Source: Penumbrarchaeum sp964445525 (GTDB taxonomy: Archaea; Thermoplasmatota; Penumbrarchaeia; Penumbrarchaeales; Penumbrarchaeaceae). From it: a stretch of 64,000 nucleotides of DNA. A program made the translations under genes and the position numbers. The stretch lies in NCBI GenBank assembly GCA_964445525.1, contig CAYULA010000001.1, forward strand, positions 62,001-126,000. The letters are read 5' to 3'. Below are positions 10,162-18,083 of this stretch, piece after piece. Numbering within the stretch: the stretch's first letter is position 1; each line of letters starts with the position of its first letter. Below the pieces are notes generated by a model that was not told the DNA's origin, searched no databases, and saw only the letters and a list, made by a program, of their open reading frames with translations.

Positions 10162-11093
10162 CTATCCACCTCCTGTTTGAGGCTTTCTCCTGTCAATCTC
10201 AGAAATACCTCCTCGAGATTGGACCTCCTGACGTTGATTCCCCTGTAAGTGACACCCGCTCCCTTTAGAAGCTCCAGGATTCCCAGAAGCTCATCCTTAT
10301 TTGCTATCTTGGTTGATACCTGGCAGTTTCCGGTCTCCTGACATTTCATATCCGAAGCCTTGAAGAATTTCATCAAACTTTGATCCGCTCCGGTAAAGGT
10401 CAGAACGAGACCATCACCGTACCTGTCAATGAGCTCGTCCACGGTACCTTCGGCAATTATTCTTCCCCTGTTGATGACTGCAATGTGGTCGGCCAGCTCC
10501 TGTGCTTCTTCCATGTAATGGGTGGTAAGAAAGATCGTCTTTCCCTCCGCCTTCAACCCCTTTATGACCTCCCATACCTCCTGTCTTGATTTGGGATCCA
10601 ATCCGGTTGTTGGCTCATCCAGGAAGACTATCTCGGGATCATTTACCAGGGCCACAGCTATTCCCACCCTCTGCTTCAATCCCCCAGATAGGTTCTGGTA
10701 GAGCTTCTTCTTGTGTTCTTCTATGTTGAGCAGTTTCATCAGATCAGAGGGTTTTTTTCCTCCTTTGTACAACCTAGAATAGAAAGTGATGGTCTCCTTG
10801 ACCGTGACCTTGTCAAATGATGAAAACTCCTGTGGCAGCACGCCTATCCTCGGTTTTATCCTGCCGGTATCCTTGATGGAATTGAGCCCCAGTATCGAAA
10901 TCTTTCCCCCGGTTGGTTTCCTGATACCCTCTATCATTTCCACCGTGGTAGTCTTACCTGCGCCGTTGGGACCCAGGAAAGCAAAAACCTCTCCCTTTCT
11001 TATTTCGAGGTCTATCCCATCAACCGCATTGACCTTGTCATAGGTCTTAACGAGGTCCTTGACCTCAATTACTATGCCGTTTCGGGTTTCCAT
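10158..11093 (-). CDS. ABC transporter ATP-binding protein (ABC-2 exporter)
   Basis: The nucleotide-binding partner of the permease just downstream. It carries Walker A GPNGAGKTT, the signature LSGGLKQRVGIAVAL, Walker B IVFLDEPTTGLD and a switch His in FLTTHYMEEA. The C-terminal extension of about 80 residues is typical of DrrA/CcmA-like exporter ATPases. I chose the ATG at 11093 because GGGAG sits 4 bases before it. An upstream in-frame ATG at 11114 would add seven residues (MSRGGSI) encoded by that ribosome-binding site itself. Expected role: energising ABC-2 export. Confidence 0.93.
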   Translation of the reverse strand: METRNGIVIEVKDLVKTYDKVNAVDGIDLEIRKGEVFAFLGPNGAGKTTTVEMIEGIRKPTGGKISILGLNSIKDTGRIKPRIGVLPQEFSSFDKVTVKETITFYSRLYKGGKKPSDLMKLLNIEEHKKKLYQNLSGGLKQRVGIAVALVNDPEIVFLDEPTTGLDPKSRQEVWEVIKGLKAEGKTIFLTTHYMEEAQELADHIAVINRGRIIAEGTVDELIDRYGDGLVLTFTGADQSLMKFFKASDMKCQETGNCQVSTKIANKDELLGILELLKGAGVTYRGINVRRSNLEEVFLRLTGESLKQEVDR

Positions 11094-11266
11094 TATACTC
11101 CCGCCTCTTGACAAACAGGTTACATATATTCTTTTTCCAGATAAGTGACAGCATCTTCACCCGGGTCAGTCTGGCCTATAAAAGTGTACTTTTTACCGGG
11201 ATTTCTCCGAAAATGTAGGTCCAGATAAAACATGCACATGCATATGGAGCATATAATAACCCGGAA

Positions 11267-11473
11267 ATGGATATGATCCCATTGGAAGTGTCCATCATGC
11301 AAAGGCCCATGATACTAAGGTACACGGACGGGGAAGACACCCCAATGATCGACGAGGAGTTCCTCAGGGTTACAGGTGTTGTTACTTACTTCACCAAGCC
11401 TGTTGGAAAGAGGCCCAAGCGAAGGAAGAAGAGGAAAGTGATTGCGGATGATATTGAAATCTACTACCTCTGA
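11267..11473 (+). CDS. Possible small basic protein
   Basis: A 68-codon frame preceded by a TATA-like ATATAATAA at 11250-11258. The product has a short hydrophobic start, then a polar middle and a strongly basic KRPKRRKKRK block before the C terminus. No family is recognised. Another in-frame ATG at 11297 has GGAAGTG upstream and may be the true start, giving 58 residues. The opposite strand is also open here, so coding is uncertain. The basic block could bind nucleic acid. Confidence 0.4.
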   Translation: MDMIPLEVSIMQRPMILRYTDGEDTPMIDEEFLRVTGVVTYFTKPVGKRPKRRKKRKVIADDIEIYYL

Positions 11474-11584
11474 AAGCCTTTTTTGGGATTGAATACTCCA
11501 TTTATCAGCCCGGGCCATGTAAATATTTTTCTTAAGAATAAAAATCTGAAATAATTATCTTTTTTGCGGGGAAATGAAATTTTT

Positions 11585-11878
11585 TCAGATACTGGAAAGG
11601 ATCCTTTCGAACTCCTCGTCGAGGTCCTCCTCTATCTCCTCGAGAGCTTCCTTCGCTTTTTTCATCTCCTGTCTCTTCTCCCTCTCGATTCTTTCCATCT
11701 CGGGATCCAAGACCTCGAGTGAAGAGATCCTCTTGAGGTCCTCTTCTATGGTCCTTCTCTCCTCCAATCTGTCCAGTGAAGCTTTCTGCATCATCGACCT
11801 TATGTTGGACTTCAGAAGCTCCTTCCTGGCATGCTTGGGTATGGCGGCATCATTGCTCGAGGGGGTAGAAGGCGACAT
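11585..11878 (-). CDS. Small charged coiled-coil protein
   Basis: A 97-residue protein, almost entirely helical in character from residue 20 on, with heptad-like Glu/Lys/Arg/Leu spacing (for example EREKRQEMKKAKEALEEIEEDL). It ends with DLDEEFERILSSI, which faintly resembles the DLxxMLDSI stretch of the small proteins encoded just to the right, so it may belong to the same set. It is divergent from the 12062 gene across a 183-bp AT-rich gap with TATA-like elements. The frame on the other strand is less protein-like. No known function. Confidence 0.6.
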   Translation of the reverse strand: MSPSTPSSNDAAIPKHARKELLKSNIRSMMQKASLDRLEERRTIEEDLKRISSLEVLDPEMERIEREKRQEMKKAKEALEEIEEDLDEEFERILSSI

Positions 11879-12061
11879 TTACAACGACAATGAATTGATC
11901 TGTACCTATTTAAGGGGTTCTCCCCGGACACTGTAATTATTGGCAGTTTTACATGTATTATTATGTGTATACATACAAATATATGATGATGTTTCCGTTT
12001 TTGAGCAGTAATGTTTTCAAAAAAATGGAAATACCAGCTGACCCATATTGTATCGAAGTAA

Positions 12062-12346
12062 ATGAATGAAGATGATGATCTTGTTTTGAACACCTATGTC
12101 AGGTCAAGGCTTGGAATTGGCCTTCCCCCCAGGCCGCCACCGATGGCTTCCAGAAAGACCTTGACGGATGATCCCGAAGACCTCTCCATAGAGAAAAAAT
12201 CGCTGTTTTCCATTGAAAAGGAAAGCAATGACGAACTCTACATGGCCTCGGTCCTCAAAGAGGTAGGAGAGGACCTCGACCAGATGATAGATTGTATCGA
12301 AGACTACAAAAGACTGCTGTCTCTGGTCAGGGAAAAAGAGGAATGA
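12062..12346 (+). CDS. Small acidic protein, first of a run of three
   Basis: A 94-residue acidic protein. Its N-terminal half is Pro/Arg-rich (GLPPRPPP). Its C-terminal half, EVGEDLDQMIDCIEDYKRLLSLV, matches the pattern D-L-x-x-(M/L)-(I/L)-(D/G)-(S/C)-(I/V)-x-x-Y seen also in the two genes immediately downstream. The three frames point the same way and are 129 and 46 bp apart. Nothing about function is known. The shared helix looks like an interaction or oligomerisation segment. Confidence 0.65.
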   Translation: MNEDDDLVLNTYVRSRLGIGLPPRPPPMASRKTLTDDPEDLSIEKKSLFSIEKESNDELYMASVLKEVGEDLDQMIDCIEDYKRLLSLVREKEE

Positions 12347-12475
12347 GTTTTCCGGATGGGGAGAGATCGATTTCCCGGATCTGACAAAAATTTTAAATAA
12401 CCTTTATTTGGACCGGTAATTTGTATGGATAGGTTAAAATAAGTAGGGTACCTTTTTTCCAAACGGGATTGTAAT

Positions 12476-12706
12476 ATGCCTGATGAGATGGATGAACTCC
12501 TGCAACAATTGGATTATCTGGAGGGGAGGGTAAAGGTCCCTTCGGAAAGCCCGTATGTGGAAGAGGTCAAGGAATCGCTGCCCGAAGGAAAGGTAGAAAA
12601 GGACATCGATACCATCCTTGACGAATTCAACAAGGACCTTGAGGGAATGCTGGATTCCATAGGTTCCTACAGGGAAACCCTAACAAAGGCTAGGACAAAC
12701 ATATGA
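12476..12706 (+). CDS. Small acidic paralog, second of three
   Basis: A 76-residue protein clearly related to the next gene. Both open with M-x-(D/E)-x-(M/I)-D-x-LL-x-x-(L/V)-D-x-x-EG and both end with a helix of the form D-L-x-x-(M/L)-L-(D/G)-S-(I/V)-x-x-Y. A TATA-like TTTTAAATAACC at 12390-12401 lies upstream, so it may have its own promoter. Function unknown. The small size, acidity and tandem arrangement would suit regulatory or adaptor proteins, which is inference only. Confidence 0.7.
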   Translation: MPDEMDELLQQLDYLEGRVKVPSESPYVEEVKESLPEGKVEKDIDTILDEFNKDLEGMLDSIGSYRETLTKARTNI

Positions 12707-12752
12707 TCCCCATCCCCCGGGGATTTGGTCCCGATCCTGGAAGGTGCTTCAA

Positions 12753-13058
12753 ATGGCAGAGGATATTGATACTCTCCTAAGAGAGGTTGACATATACGAG
12801 GGAAAGAGGTTCAGACGAAGAGCCACAGACCTCGAAAGATTCGAGACCCTGATAGGAGAGGATGAGGTATTGGAAACCATTGGTGATCTTGATTCAATCG
12901 AGGAGATAGCCAATGATATCGACTCAAACCTGCAGGGCCTACTCGGATCGGTTGAGGAATATGCCAAAATAAAAGAGAGAAGACCCGAAGGTACTTCAAC
13001 CTCCCTGGAACCCAGAAAGAAGAGGTTGGTAAAGAAGGCCATACGGCCCTCGAACTGA
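12753..13058 (+). CDS. Small paralog, third of three
   Basis: A 101-residue protein starting at the ATG at 12753, which has GGAAGGTG about 8 bases upstream. An in-frame GTG at 12744 would lie inside that ribosome-binding site. The N terminus AEDIDTLLREVDIYEGKRF aligns with DEMDELLQQLDYLEGRVKV of the preceding gene, and DSNLQGLLGSVEEYAK aligns with its C-terminal helix. Unlike its neighbour it ends in a basic tail, PRKKRLVKKAIR. It is followed by the TetR/RND operon on the same strand after 156 bp. Confidence 0.7.
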   Translation: MAEDIDTLLREVDIYEGKRFRRRATDLERFETLIGEDEVLETIGDLDSIEEIANDIDSNLQGLLGSVEEYAKIKERRPEGTSTSLEPRKKRLVKKAIRPSN

Positions 13059-13197
13059 ATTTGAGCTGGAATGGAACAATGATATTCCAATGGACTGAAA
13101 CAGCCTCCGGCTTGAATAAATTAAGGATCTTAAACAGATGAGGATTCTAGGCTTATTATCTGATTTGCGTTTCCATACCTTGGTCTTTACAGGGTTA

Positions 13198-13250
13198 AAT
13201 ATTAAATATAACGTGTGTTATCTAACTATTGTTATCTAACGGGTGTTATG
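13198..13250 (+). promoter_or_regulatory. Promoter and repeated operator of the TetR/RND operon
   Basis: A TATA-like run AATATTAAATATA covers 13198-13210. Directly after it, GTTATCTAAC occurs at 13217-13226 and again at 13231-13240, and a partial third copy GTTAT starts at 13245, so the period is 14 bp. Each full copy is a small palindrome, GTTA-NN-TAAC. The last partial copy overlaps the ATG at 13248. Position and symmetry fit autoregulation by the TetR protein encoded next. Confidence 0.6.
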
Positions 13251-13874
13251 TTGCCTCCGAAACAGCAATTCACAAAGGAAAAGATCCTGAAAACCGCATT
13301 CGAGATATTGAGAACCGAAGGGAAGGATGGTTTGACCGCCAGAAATATCGCGAATAAGCTCGGATCCTCCGTAGGTCCCATTTATTCACAATTTTCCAAT
13401 ATCGAGGAACTGGATGAAGCTGTGATGAAAATGGGACTGGATCTTATGGAAGATTACAGCAAAAGGAAGTGGTCCGATATCCCATTCCTCAACATGGGAG
13501 CGGGTTTCGTATGTTTTGCAAGGGACGAACCGACCTTATTCGATATCTGCTGCAAAGGGGGCCCGACGGAAATATCGTCAAACAGGCTTGATCCCAGAAC
13601 ACTGGGCAGAATGAGGCAGGATGAGATGTTAAAGGATTTCTCGGACGATGACCTGGCATCCATCTACCGGAAGATGTCCATATTCGCCTACGGAATGGCC
13701 GTGATGGCCAGTTCAGGATCCATGGATGATGATTCAACAGAAAATATCGTGCAAATTCTGAAGGAAGCCGGTGGTGACATCATCTTCATGGCCAGGGCAA
13801 GGTCCATCCTCAGTGATCCGAATCAAGATCGAGAGAGATTGAACGAATTGTGGAGGTATGTCGATGAGCAATGA
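13248..13874 (+). CDS. TetR-family transcriptional regulator
   Basis: A 208-residue regulator starting at the ATG at 13248. The longer frame upstream would translate the operator repeats. Residues 5-55 form a TetR N-terminal helix-turn-helix: KEKILKTAFEILRTEGKDGLTARNIANKLGSSVGPIYSQFSNIEEL, split by helix breaks in the usual way. The C-terminal ligand domain is divergent. It overlaps the RND transporter gene by 17 bp, so the pair is one operon, and the protein most likely represses its own operon until an exported substrate binds. The inducer is unknown. Confidence 0.9.
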   Translation: MLPPKQQFTKEKILKTAFEILRTEGKDGLTARNIANKLGSSVGPIYSQFSNIEELDEAVMKMGLDLMEDYSKRKWSDIPFLNMGAGFVCFARDEPTLFDICCKGGPTEISSNRLDPRTLGRMRQDEMLKDFSDDDLASIYRKMSIFAYGMAVMASSGSMDDDSTENIVQILKEAGGDIIFMARARSILSDPNQDRERLNELWRYVDEQ

Positions 13875-16440
13875 CGGGATCAAGGAGAGAAGATCCGACA
13901 GATTCTGGAAAGGTACGGGGAAGTTCTTCGAGAAGAGGAGTATGATCATAGTAATCCTAACACTGACCCTGAGCATTATACTGCTATTTCCCCTTGGTTT
14001 GATGGCCCCGAACGAGAGAGTGACGGGAAATCCCGAAGACGAGGTTTTCGACCTTGCAGACAAGATCGAGGACAGGATGCCTGAGGCCTACAAGTACACC
14101 GGATTCATAGTGGAGGCAAAGGATGGTGACATCCTTACACAGAAGGAGCTGCATGAGCTTTACTTGAGCGAAGAGGAATTGAGAAACTCCGAATTGGGAT
14201 CCAAATATCTCATCAATCGTTATGATGTGATGCTCGGAAAATGGATCCCTGGCATCTACTCAATCGCCGATGAGGTCAACAGAGTGCTGATGATGAATTT
14301 GAACACCTCACTGGCTCAGGCAACGGATGAAATGGTCAAATTTGCTGTTCACCTTATCCTTTCTTCACCGGATGGCAAGGAGTTCATTAACACGCTTTCG
14401 GAAAAGGCCAGAAGCACCAAGGGCGATTATCAGGGAATGGAGATTGACATCTGGACATCGGAAGCCCTTCTGCTAGAGACCTTTTCTGACAATGTCAAGA
14501 TACTGGAGGAATACTCGAAGGACCTGGACGAAGGATTGAATGATGTTGTTGTAAAGGAGTATTACGACCGGGACCTCCAGAAGATCCTGAGGGGGGATCA
14601 GGAAACATACAATCTATGGGGGGTTGCACTGGATGTGAATCTGGAGGCGGAGGAGGAGGGAATGATGTCTTTTGGTCTGATCTTTGCCGCTGTAATCATG
14701 ATAATAGTACTGATAACAATACTTTTCAGGTCCCCCAGAATATCGCTTCTTACAACGGTTGGATTGGGATTGATGCTTCTGTGGTGGAAAGCAGTATCCA
14801 ATCTGGTTGGAATCAAGAGCTCCCTGACCGTGGACATCCTTGTCCCGGTTTCCATGATGGTCCTCGGAGTCGATTATCTGATACATGCAATGCACAGGTA
14901 TGACGAAGAGAGAACAAATGAGAAGGAGCCGAAAAAAGCAATGGGTCTGAGCATTGCAGGGGTAGGGAGTGCCCTGTTTCTGGCCATGATCACAACTGTG
15001 GTGGCATTCGGATCCAACATGATTTCTGAGATAGATGAGATAAGGGGATTCGGAATGTCCGCTTCCATATCCATTGTATCTGCTTTCTGGATAATGGGTT
15101 TCTTCATACCCGCCGTGAAGATGTTGTGGGATCAGAGAAAATTCAGGAAAGGCAAAAAAATTGGAGGGAGGACGAAGGATGAAAAAGGATCCGAACTGCT
15201 GGGATCGAGTGTTCTGAAAGTTGCAAAGGCGAGATTTTTTCTGCTTCCGGTTATTCTCGTTATCTCGGTTGGTGCGGGATACCTTGCAACGGAACTGGAG
15301 GCGAAACTGGATGTCAAGGAATATTTCGATCCTTCCTCGGATTTCGTTGTATCTCTCGACAAGCTTGGAGAACATGTTCAGGAGAGAGGCGGTGAGCAGG
15401 TAATATTCTATATAGAAGGCGATCTGGAGGATCCTGAGGTGTTGAGTACCCTCATTGATCTGGAGCAGGAAATGGACGATAATGAAAACATTGCCAGAGA
15501 CCCCAATACCGGAGAGGTCCAGATCTACATGCATGTCCTGGCTCCCCTGGAACAAATGTTCGATAACCCATATGCTCTCAATACTGTTTCAATTGCAGCG
15601 GGAGAACTGGAAATAACGGATGAGAACAATGATTCCATTCCGGATACCAGAGAACAGTTGAGGGCTGTTCTGTTATACATGTATGACTACGGTCTACCTT
15701 ACAATGAAAGCATCATGATGTACGAGAAGGAGGTGATAAGACAGCTTCTCTGGATCAGCGAAGATGGCAGTGAATACGCAACCGTTGTCATGAGCGGCAT
15801 CCAGGATACAAGAGAGATCGAAGCTGTCAGAGAAGGGGAGGATGAACTCAAAGAGGACATCAAGATATTGGAGGAAGCGGAAGGAATTGATGAATACGGA
15901 TTAACGGGACCTCCACTTTTCAGGGAGAGGCAGTTGACGGCCATCACCGATTCCCTAACCCTCTCTATCGGAGTTGCAATTGTGCTATGTTTCATTGTTC
16001 TGGTGGTATTGTTCAGGTCTGTCAAGTATGCCCTCGTTACTGTAATTCCGGAGATATTGGTGGCTGCCTGGCTCTATGCCCTGATGTTCTTACTGGGATA
16101 TCATCTGAATGCGGTTACAGCAACCATCGCAGCAATATCGATTGGAGTGGGAATCGATTACTCCGTTCATGTAACGGCTAGGTTCAGGGAGGAGATGAGA
16201 AAGAAGGAAACAAGGGAAGAAGCTTTGAAGGAAGCAGCCTCCCATTCCGGAGTGGCATTGTTCGGTTCAGCGGCATCCACCATGGTGGGATTTGCCATAA
16301 TCGCATTCGCTCCGATGCCGATGTTCTCTTCTTTCGGAATATTGACTGCCTTGATGATATTGATGGCGCTAATTGCCTCTCTATTCGTGCTGCCATCACT
16401 GCTTCTGATCATAGCCAGGGATAGGAAAACCCAAGAATAG
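13858..16440 (+). CDS. RND/MMPL-family transporter
   Basis: An 860-residue RND-superfamily protein of the MMPL / archaeal HAE3-like type. Two homologous halves each have one helix, a large extracytoplasmic loop and a cluster of five helices. The first helix is near 25-45 and the first cluster near 265-430. The second cluster, near 700-855, contains GVGIDYSVHVTARFREE, the typical GxxxDY helix of these transporters, and GVDYLIHAMHRYDEE is the equivalent in the first half. They use ion gradients to move lipids, hydrophobic compounds or drugs. GGAGG lies 3 bases before the ATG at 13858 and 9 before a second ATG at 13864, so the latter is the likelier start. It is controlled with, and probably by, the TetR gene it overlaps. 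Confidence 0.9.
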   Translation: MSMSNDGIKERRSDRFWKGTGKFFEKRSMIIVILTLTLSIILLFPLGLMAPNERVTGNPEDEVFDLADKIEDRMPEAYKYTGFIVEAKDGDILTQKELHELYLSEEELRNSELGSKYLINRYDVMLGKWIPGIYSIADEVNRVLMMNLNTSLAQATDEMVKFAVHLILSSPDGKEFINTLSEKARSTKGDYQGMEIDIWTSEALLLETFSDNVKILEEYSKDLDEGLNDVVVKEYYDRDLQKILRGDQETYNLWGVALDVNLEAEEEGMMSFGLIFAAVIMIIVLITILFRSPRISLLTTVGLGLMLLWWKAVSNLVGIKSSLTVDILVPVSMMVLGVDYLIHAMHRYDEERTNEKEPKKAMGLSIAGVGSALFLAMITTVVAFGSNMISEIDEIRGFGMSASISIVSAFWIMGFFIPAVKMLWDQRKFRKGKKIGGRTKDEKGSELLGSSVLKVAKARFFLLPVILVISVGAGYLATELEAKLDVKEYFDPSSDFVVSLDKLGEHVQERGGEQVIFYIEGDLEDPEVLSTLIDLEQEMDDNENIARDPNTGEVQIYMHVLAPLEQMFDNPYALNTVSIAAGELEITDENNDSIPDTREQLRAVLLYMYDYGLPYNESIMMYEKEVIRQLLWISEDGSEYATVVMSGIQDTREIEAVREGEDELKEDIKILEEAEGIDEYGLTGPPLFRERQLTAITDSLTLSIGVAIVLCFIVLVVLFRSVKYALVTVIPEILVAAWLYALMFLLGYHLNAVTATIAAISIGVGIDYSVHVTARFREEMRKKETREEALKEAASHSGVALFGSAASTMVGFAIIAFAPMPMFSSFGILTALMILMALIASLFVLPSLLLIIARDRKTQE

Positions 16441-16502
16441 GATAACAGAATGATGATTAAGGCATCCTTGCAAGTATCGGACAGGACATGAATTGATTTT
16501 GT

Positions 16503-17432
16503 TTAAAACCAGCTGTCATCCGGGACGGCCTTTATATTGCATGTCCATCCATTGAAATAATCCTGGGTTTTTGTCCTGTTTTCTGCGATTATACTGTCAA
16601 TGTCTGCTTGCTCCCACTGTCCATCCTCGAAATCTATTGTGGGTCCCCCCATCATGACGAGATATTCATCCTTGTACTCCTCAAGTCCCACCTTCCATCC
16701 TTTCAGTTCACCTTCCGGCATCTGATTGGATACCCTGTATTGTTTGTACATAAAACCTTCAGTATAGACGTATTCGAAGGGTTCATCCTTCCAGAACATC
16801 AGACCTGGGTCATTCCCGTTGAAGTAAACGGTCATTTCGTAGTATTCGCAACCTTCCATATCGGGCCATGTGAAGTAACCCTGGGCTTTGAATCTGCCAT
16901 GATCATCCTCAATTTTTCCGGCAAATTCCTCTATCTTTCTGTAGTACCTGTCATGAGTTTTGATCGGAATGTCCATAAATTCCGTCTCCACATATATCTT
17001 CACATTACCTGAGGTGTTGAAATACTCATCGTGATAGAAGATGATGATTTTGAAGTCAATCTTCTCGAAACCCACCATATTTTCAAATGCCGTATACTTT
17101 AAGGAAGGTTCCCATTTGTCCACGGATATATTATCCACCTGACCGTAACCTTCCAGCCTGCCAACCCTTCTTGAATTGTTTAGGATAAACTCGATTTCCG
17201 TTTCCTTGGGCCATTCTTGCCTACCTTCTGTTTCCCACCAGAAATCGAATTCCCATTCCTCTCCGGGTTCAAGGTGAATGTTGGAAGAGGTCATGTTCAG
17301 GAATGGTCTGTTAATGATCTCTATCCAGGGCCTGTCATCATCTTCGAGACATCCAACCATTGTAGTACCGGATAGAACTAGGATTGCAAGTATGAAAATT
17401 GCCTTTAGGTCCAATCGGATTCCCCCGATCAA
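16503..17432 (-). CDS. Predicted lipoprotein of unknown function
   Basis: A 309-residue protein with a lipoprotein-type signal: a basic N terminus, a hydrophobic core AIFILAILVLSG and TMVGC followed by EDDD, so Cys 28 or so could be lipid modified. The mature part is rich in Trp, Tyr, Glu and Asp and has no family I can name. Its beginning WEFDFWWETEG looks like a beta-sandwich edge. The gene stands alone between two convergent or co-directional units, 63 bp after the RND gene end. Archaeal lipoproteins of this kind are usually extracellular and often bind ligands, which is not shown here. Confidence 0.75.
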   Translation of the reverse strand: MIGGIRLDLKAIFILAILVLSGTTMVGCLEDDDRPWIEIINRPFLNMTSSNIHLEPGEEWEFDFWWETEGRQEWPKETEIEFILNNSRRVGRLEGYGQVDNISVDKWEPSLKYTAFENMVGFEKIDFKIIIFYHDEYFNTSGNVKIYVETEFMDIPIKTHDRYYRKIEEFAGKIEDDHGRFKAQGYFTWPDMEGCEYYEMTVYFNGNDPGLMFWKDEPFEYVYTEGFMYKQYRVSNQMPEGELKGWKVGLEEYKDEYLVMMGGPTIDFEDGQWEQADIDSIIAENRTKTQDYFNGWTCNIKAVPDDSWF

Positions 17433-17474
17433 TTATATTATTGAACTGATATATGGAATTTTCCTGGAATGGAA

Positions 17475-18083
17475 TCAGAGAAACATGTACCCGAGTTCGA
17501 AGGCTTTGATGTTGACATCCAGGGCTTTCTTTGGTACGTTTTCTTTCACAGCTTCAAGCATATGCTCCTTTCCTACCGGAAAATTCGGTGATGCGGCAAG
17601 AGCCCCTACCATCACAACATTAACGGTCTGAGGGTTTCCTGCCTTTTGTGCAAGCTTGTTAGCATCTATTTCAATAACCCTGGCACCAGTTGATCTTATC
17701 CTTGAGAGGACCTCCTCGTAGGACACATAGGATTCTTTTTGTTTTTTTGCAACCTGCTGTGTTTCAAGTGGAGGATGATCCATCTTGGTATTTGTTATGA
17801 CCATACCTCCTTCCTTTAGAAATGATATGTATCTTAATGCCTCCATGGGTTCCAGGGAGAGAATAACATCCGCTTCCCCGTATGGTACAAGCGGGGACAT
17901 GACATCCTTCCCGATCCTCTGATGTGCAATGACGGATCCTCCTCTCTGCGAAAGACCATGGAGCTCTCCGGATACAACATTGAGACCGGACCTCGCGCAA
18001 GCTTCTCCCACGATATTTGCCATCAGCACTACGCCCTGGCCTCCCACGCCGCAATCGATCATGTTGAATATCTTCCCGGTCAT
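17475..18083 (-). CDS. iorB: Indolepyruvate oxidoreductase beta subunit
   Basis: The 202-residue gamma-type subunit of indolepyruvate:ferredoxin oxidoreductase, which oxidatively decarboxylates arylpyruvates from aromatic amino-acid breakdown to aryl-acyl-CoA and reduced ferredoxin. It contains the characteristic N-terminal CGVGGQGVVLMANIVGEA motif and HGLSQRGGSV. Length fits the family. Its start overlaps the stop of iorA by 4 bp, so the two genes are translated as a unit. No neighbouring aminotransferase or acyl-CoA synthetase gene is present. Confidence 0.95.
   Translation of the reverse strand: MTGKIFNMIDCGVGGQGVVLMANIVGEACARSGLNVVSGELHGLSQRGGSVIAHQRIGKDVMSPLVPYGEADVILSLEPMEALRYISFLKEGGMVITNTKMDHPPLETQQVAKKQKESYVSYEEVLSRIRSTGARVIEIDANKLAQKAGNPQTVNVVMVGALAASPNFPVGKEHMLEAVKENVPKKALDVNIKAFELGYMFL

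Noticed and set aside
11574..11936. Plus-strand frame of 120 codons
   Set aside because: Ser/Leu-rich complement of the helical protein at 11585-11878; no ribosome-binding site and low complexity typical of antisense frames over Glu/Arg-rich genes.
13059..13197. Possible C/D box guide RNA near ATGATA and CTGA
   Set aside because: The boxes are incomplete and there is no matching C'/D' pair or guide to a tRNA or rRNA that I could support.
14614..15555. Minus-strand open frame of 313 codons
   Set aside because: Lies fully inside the RND/MMPL gene, whose protein has the expected transporter motifs; the antisense product is compositionally odd (His/Tyr/Arg-rich).
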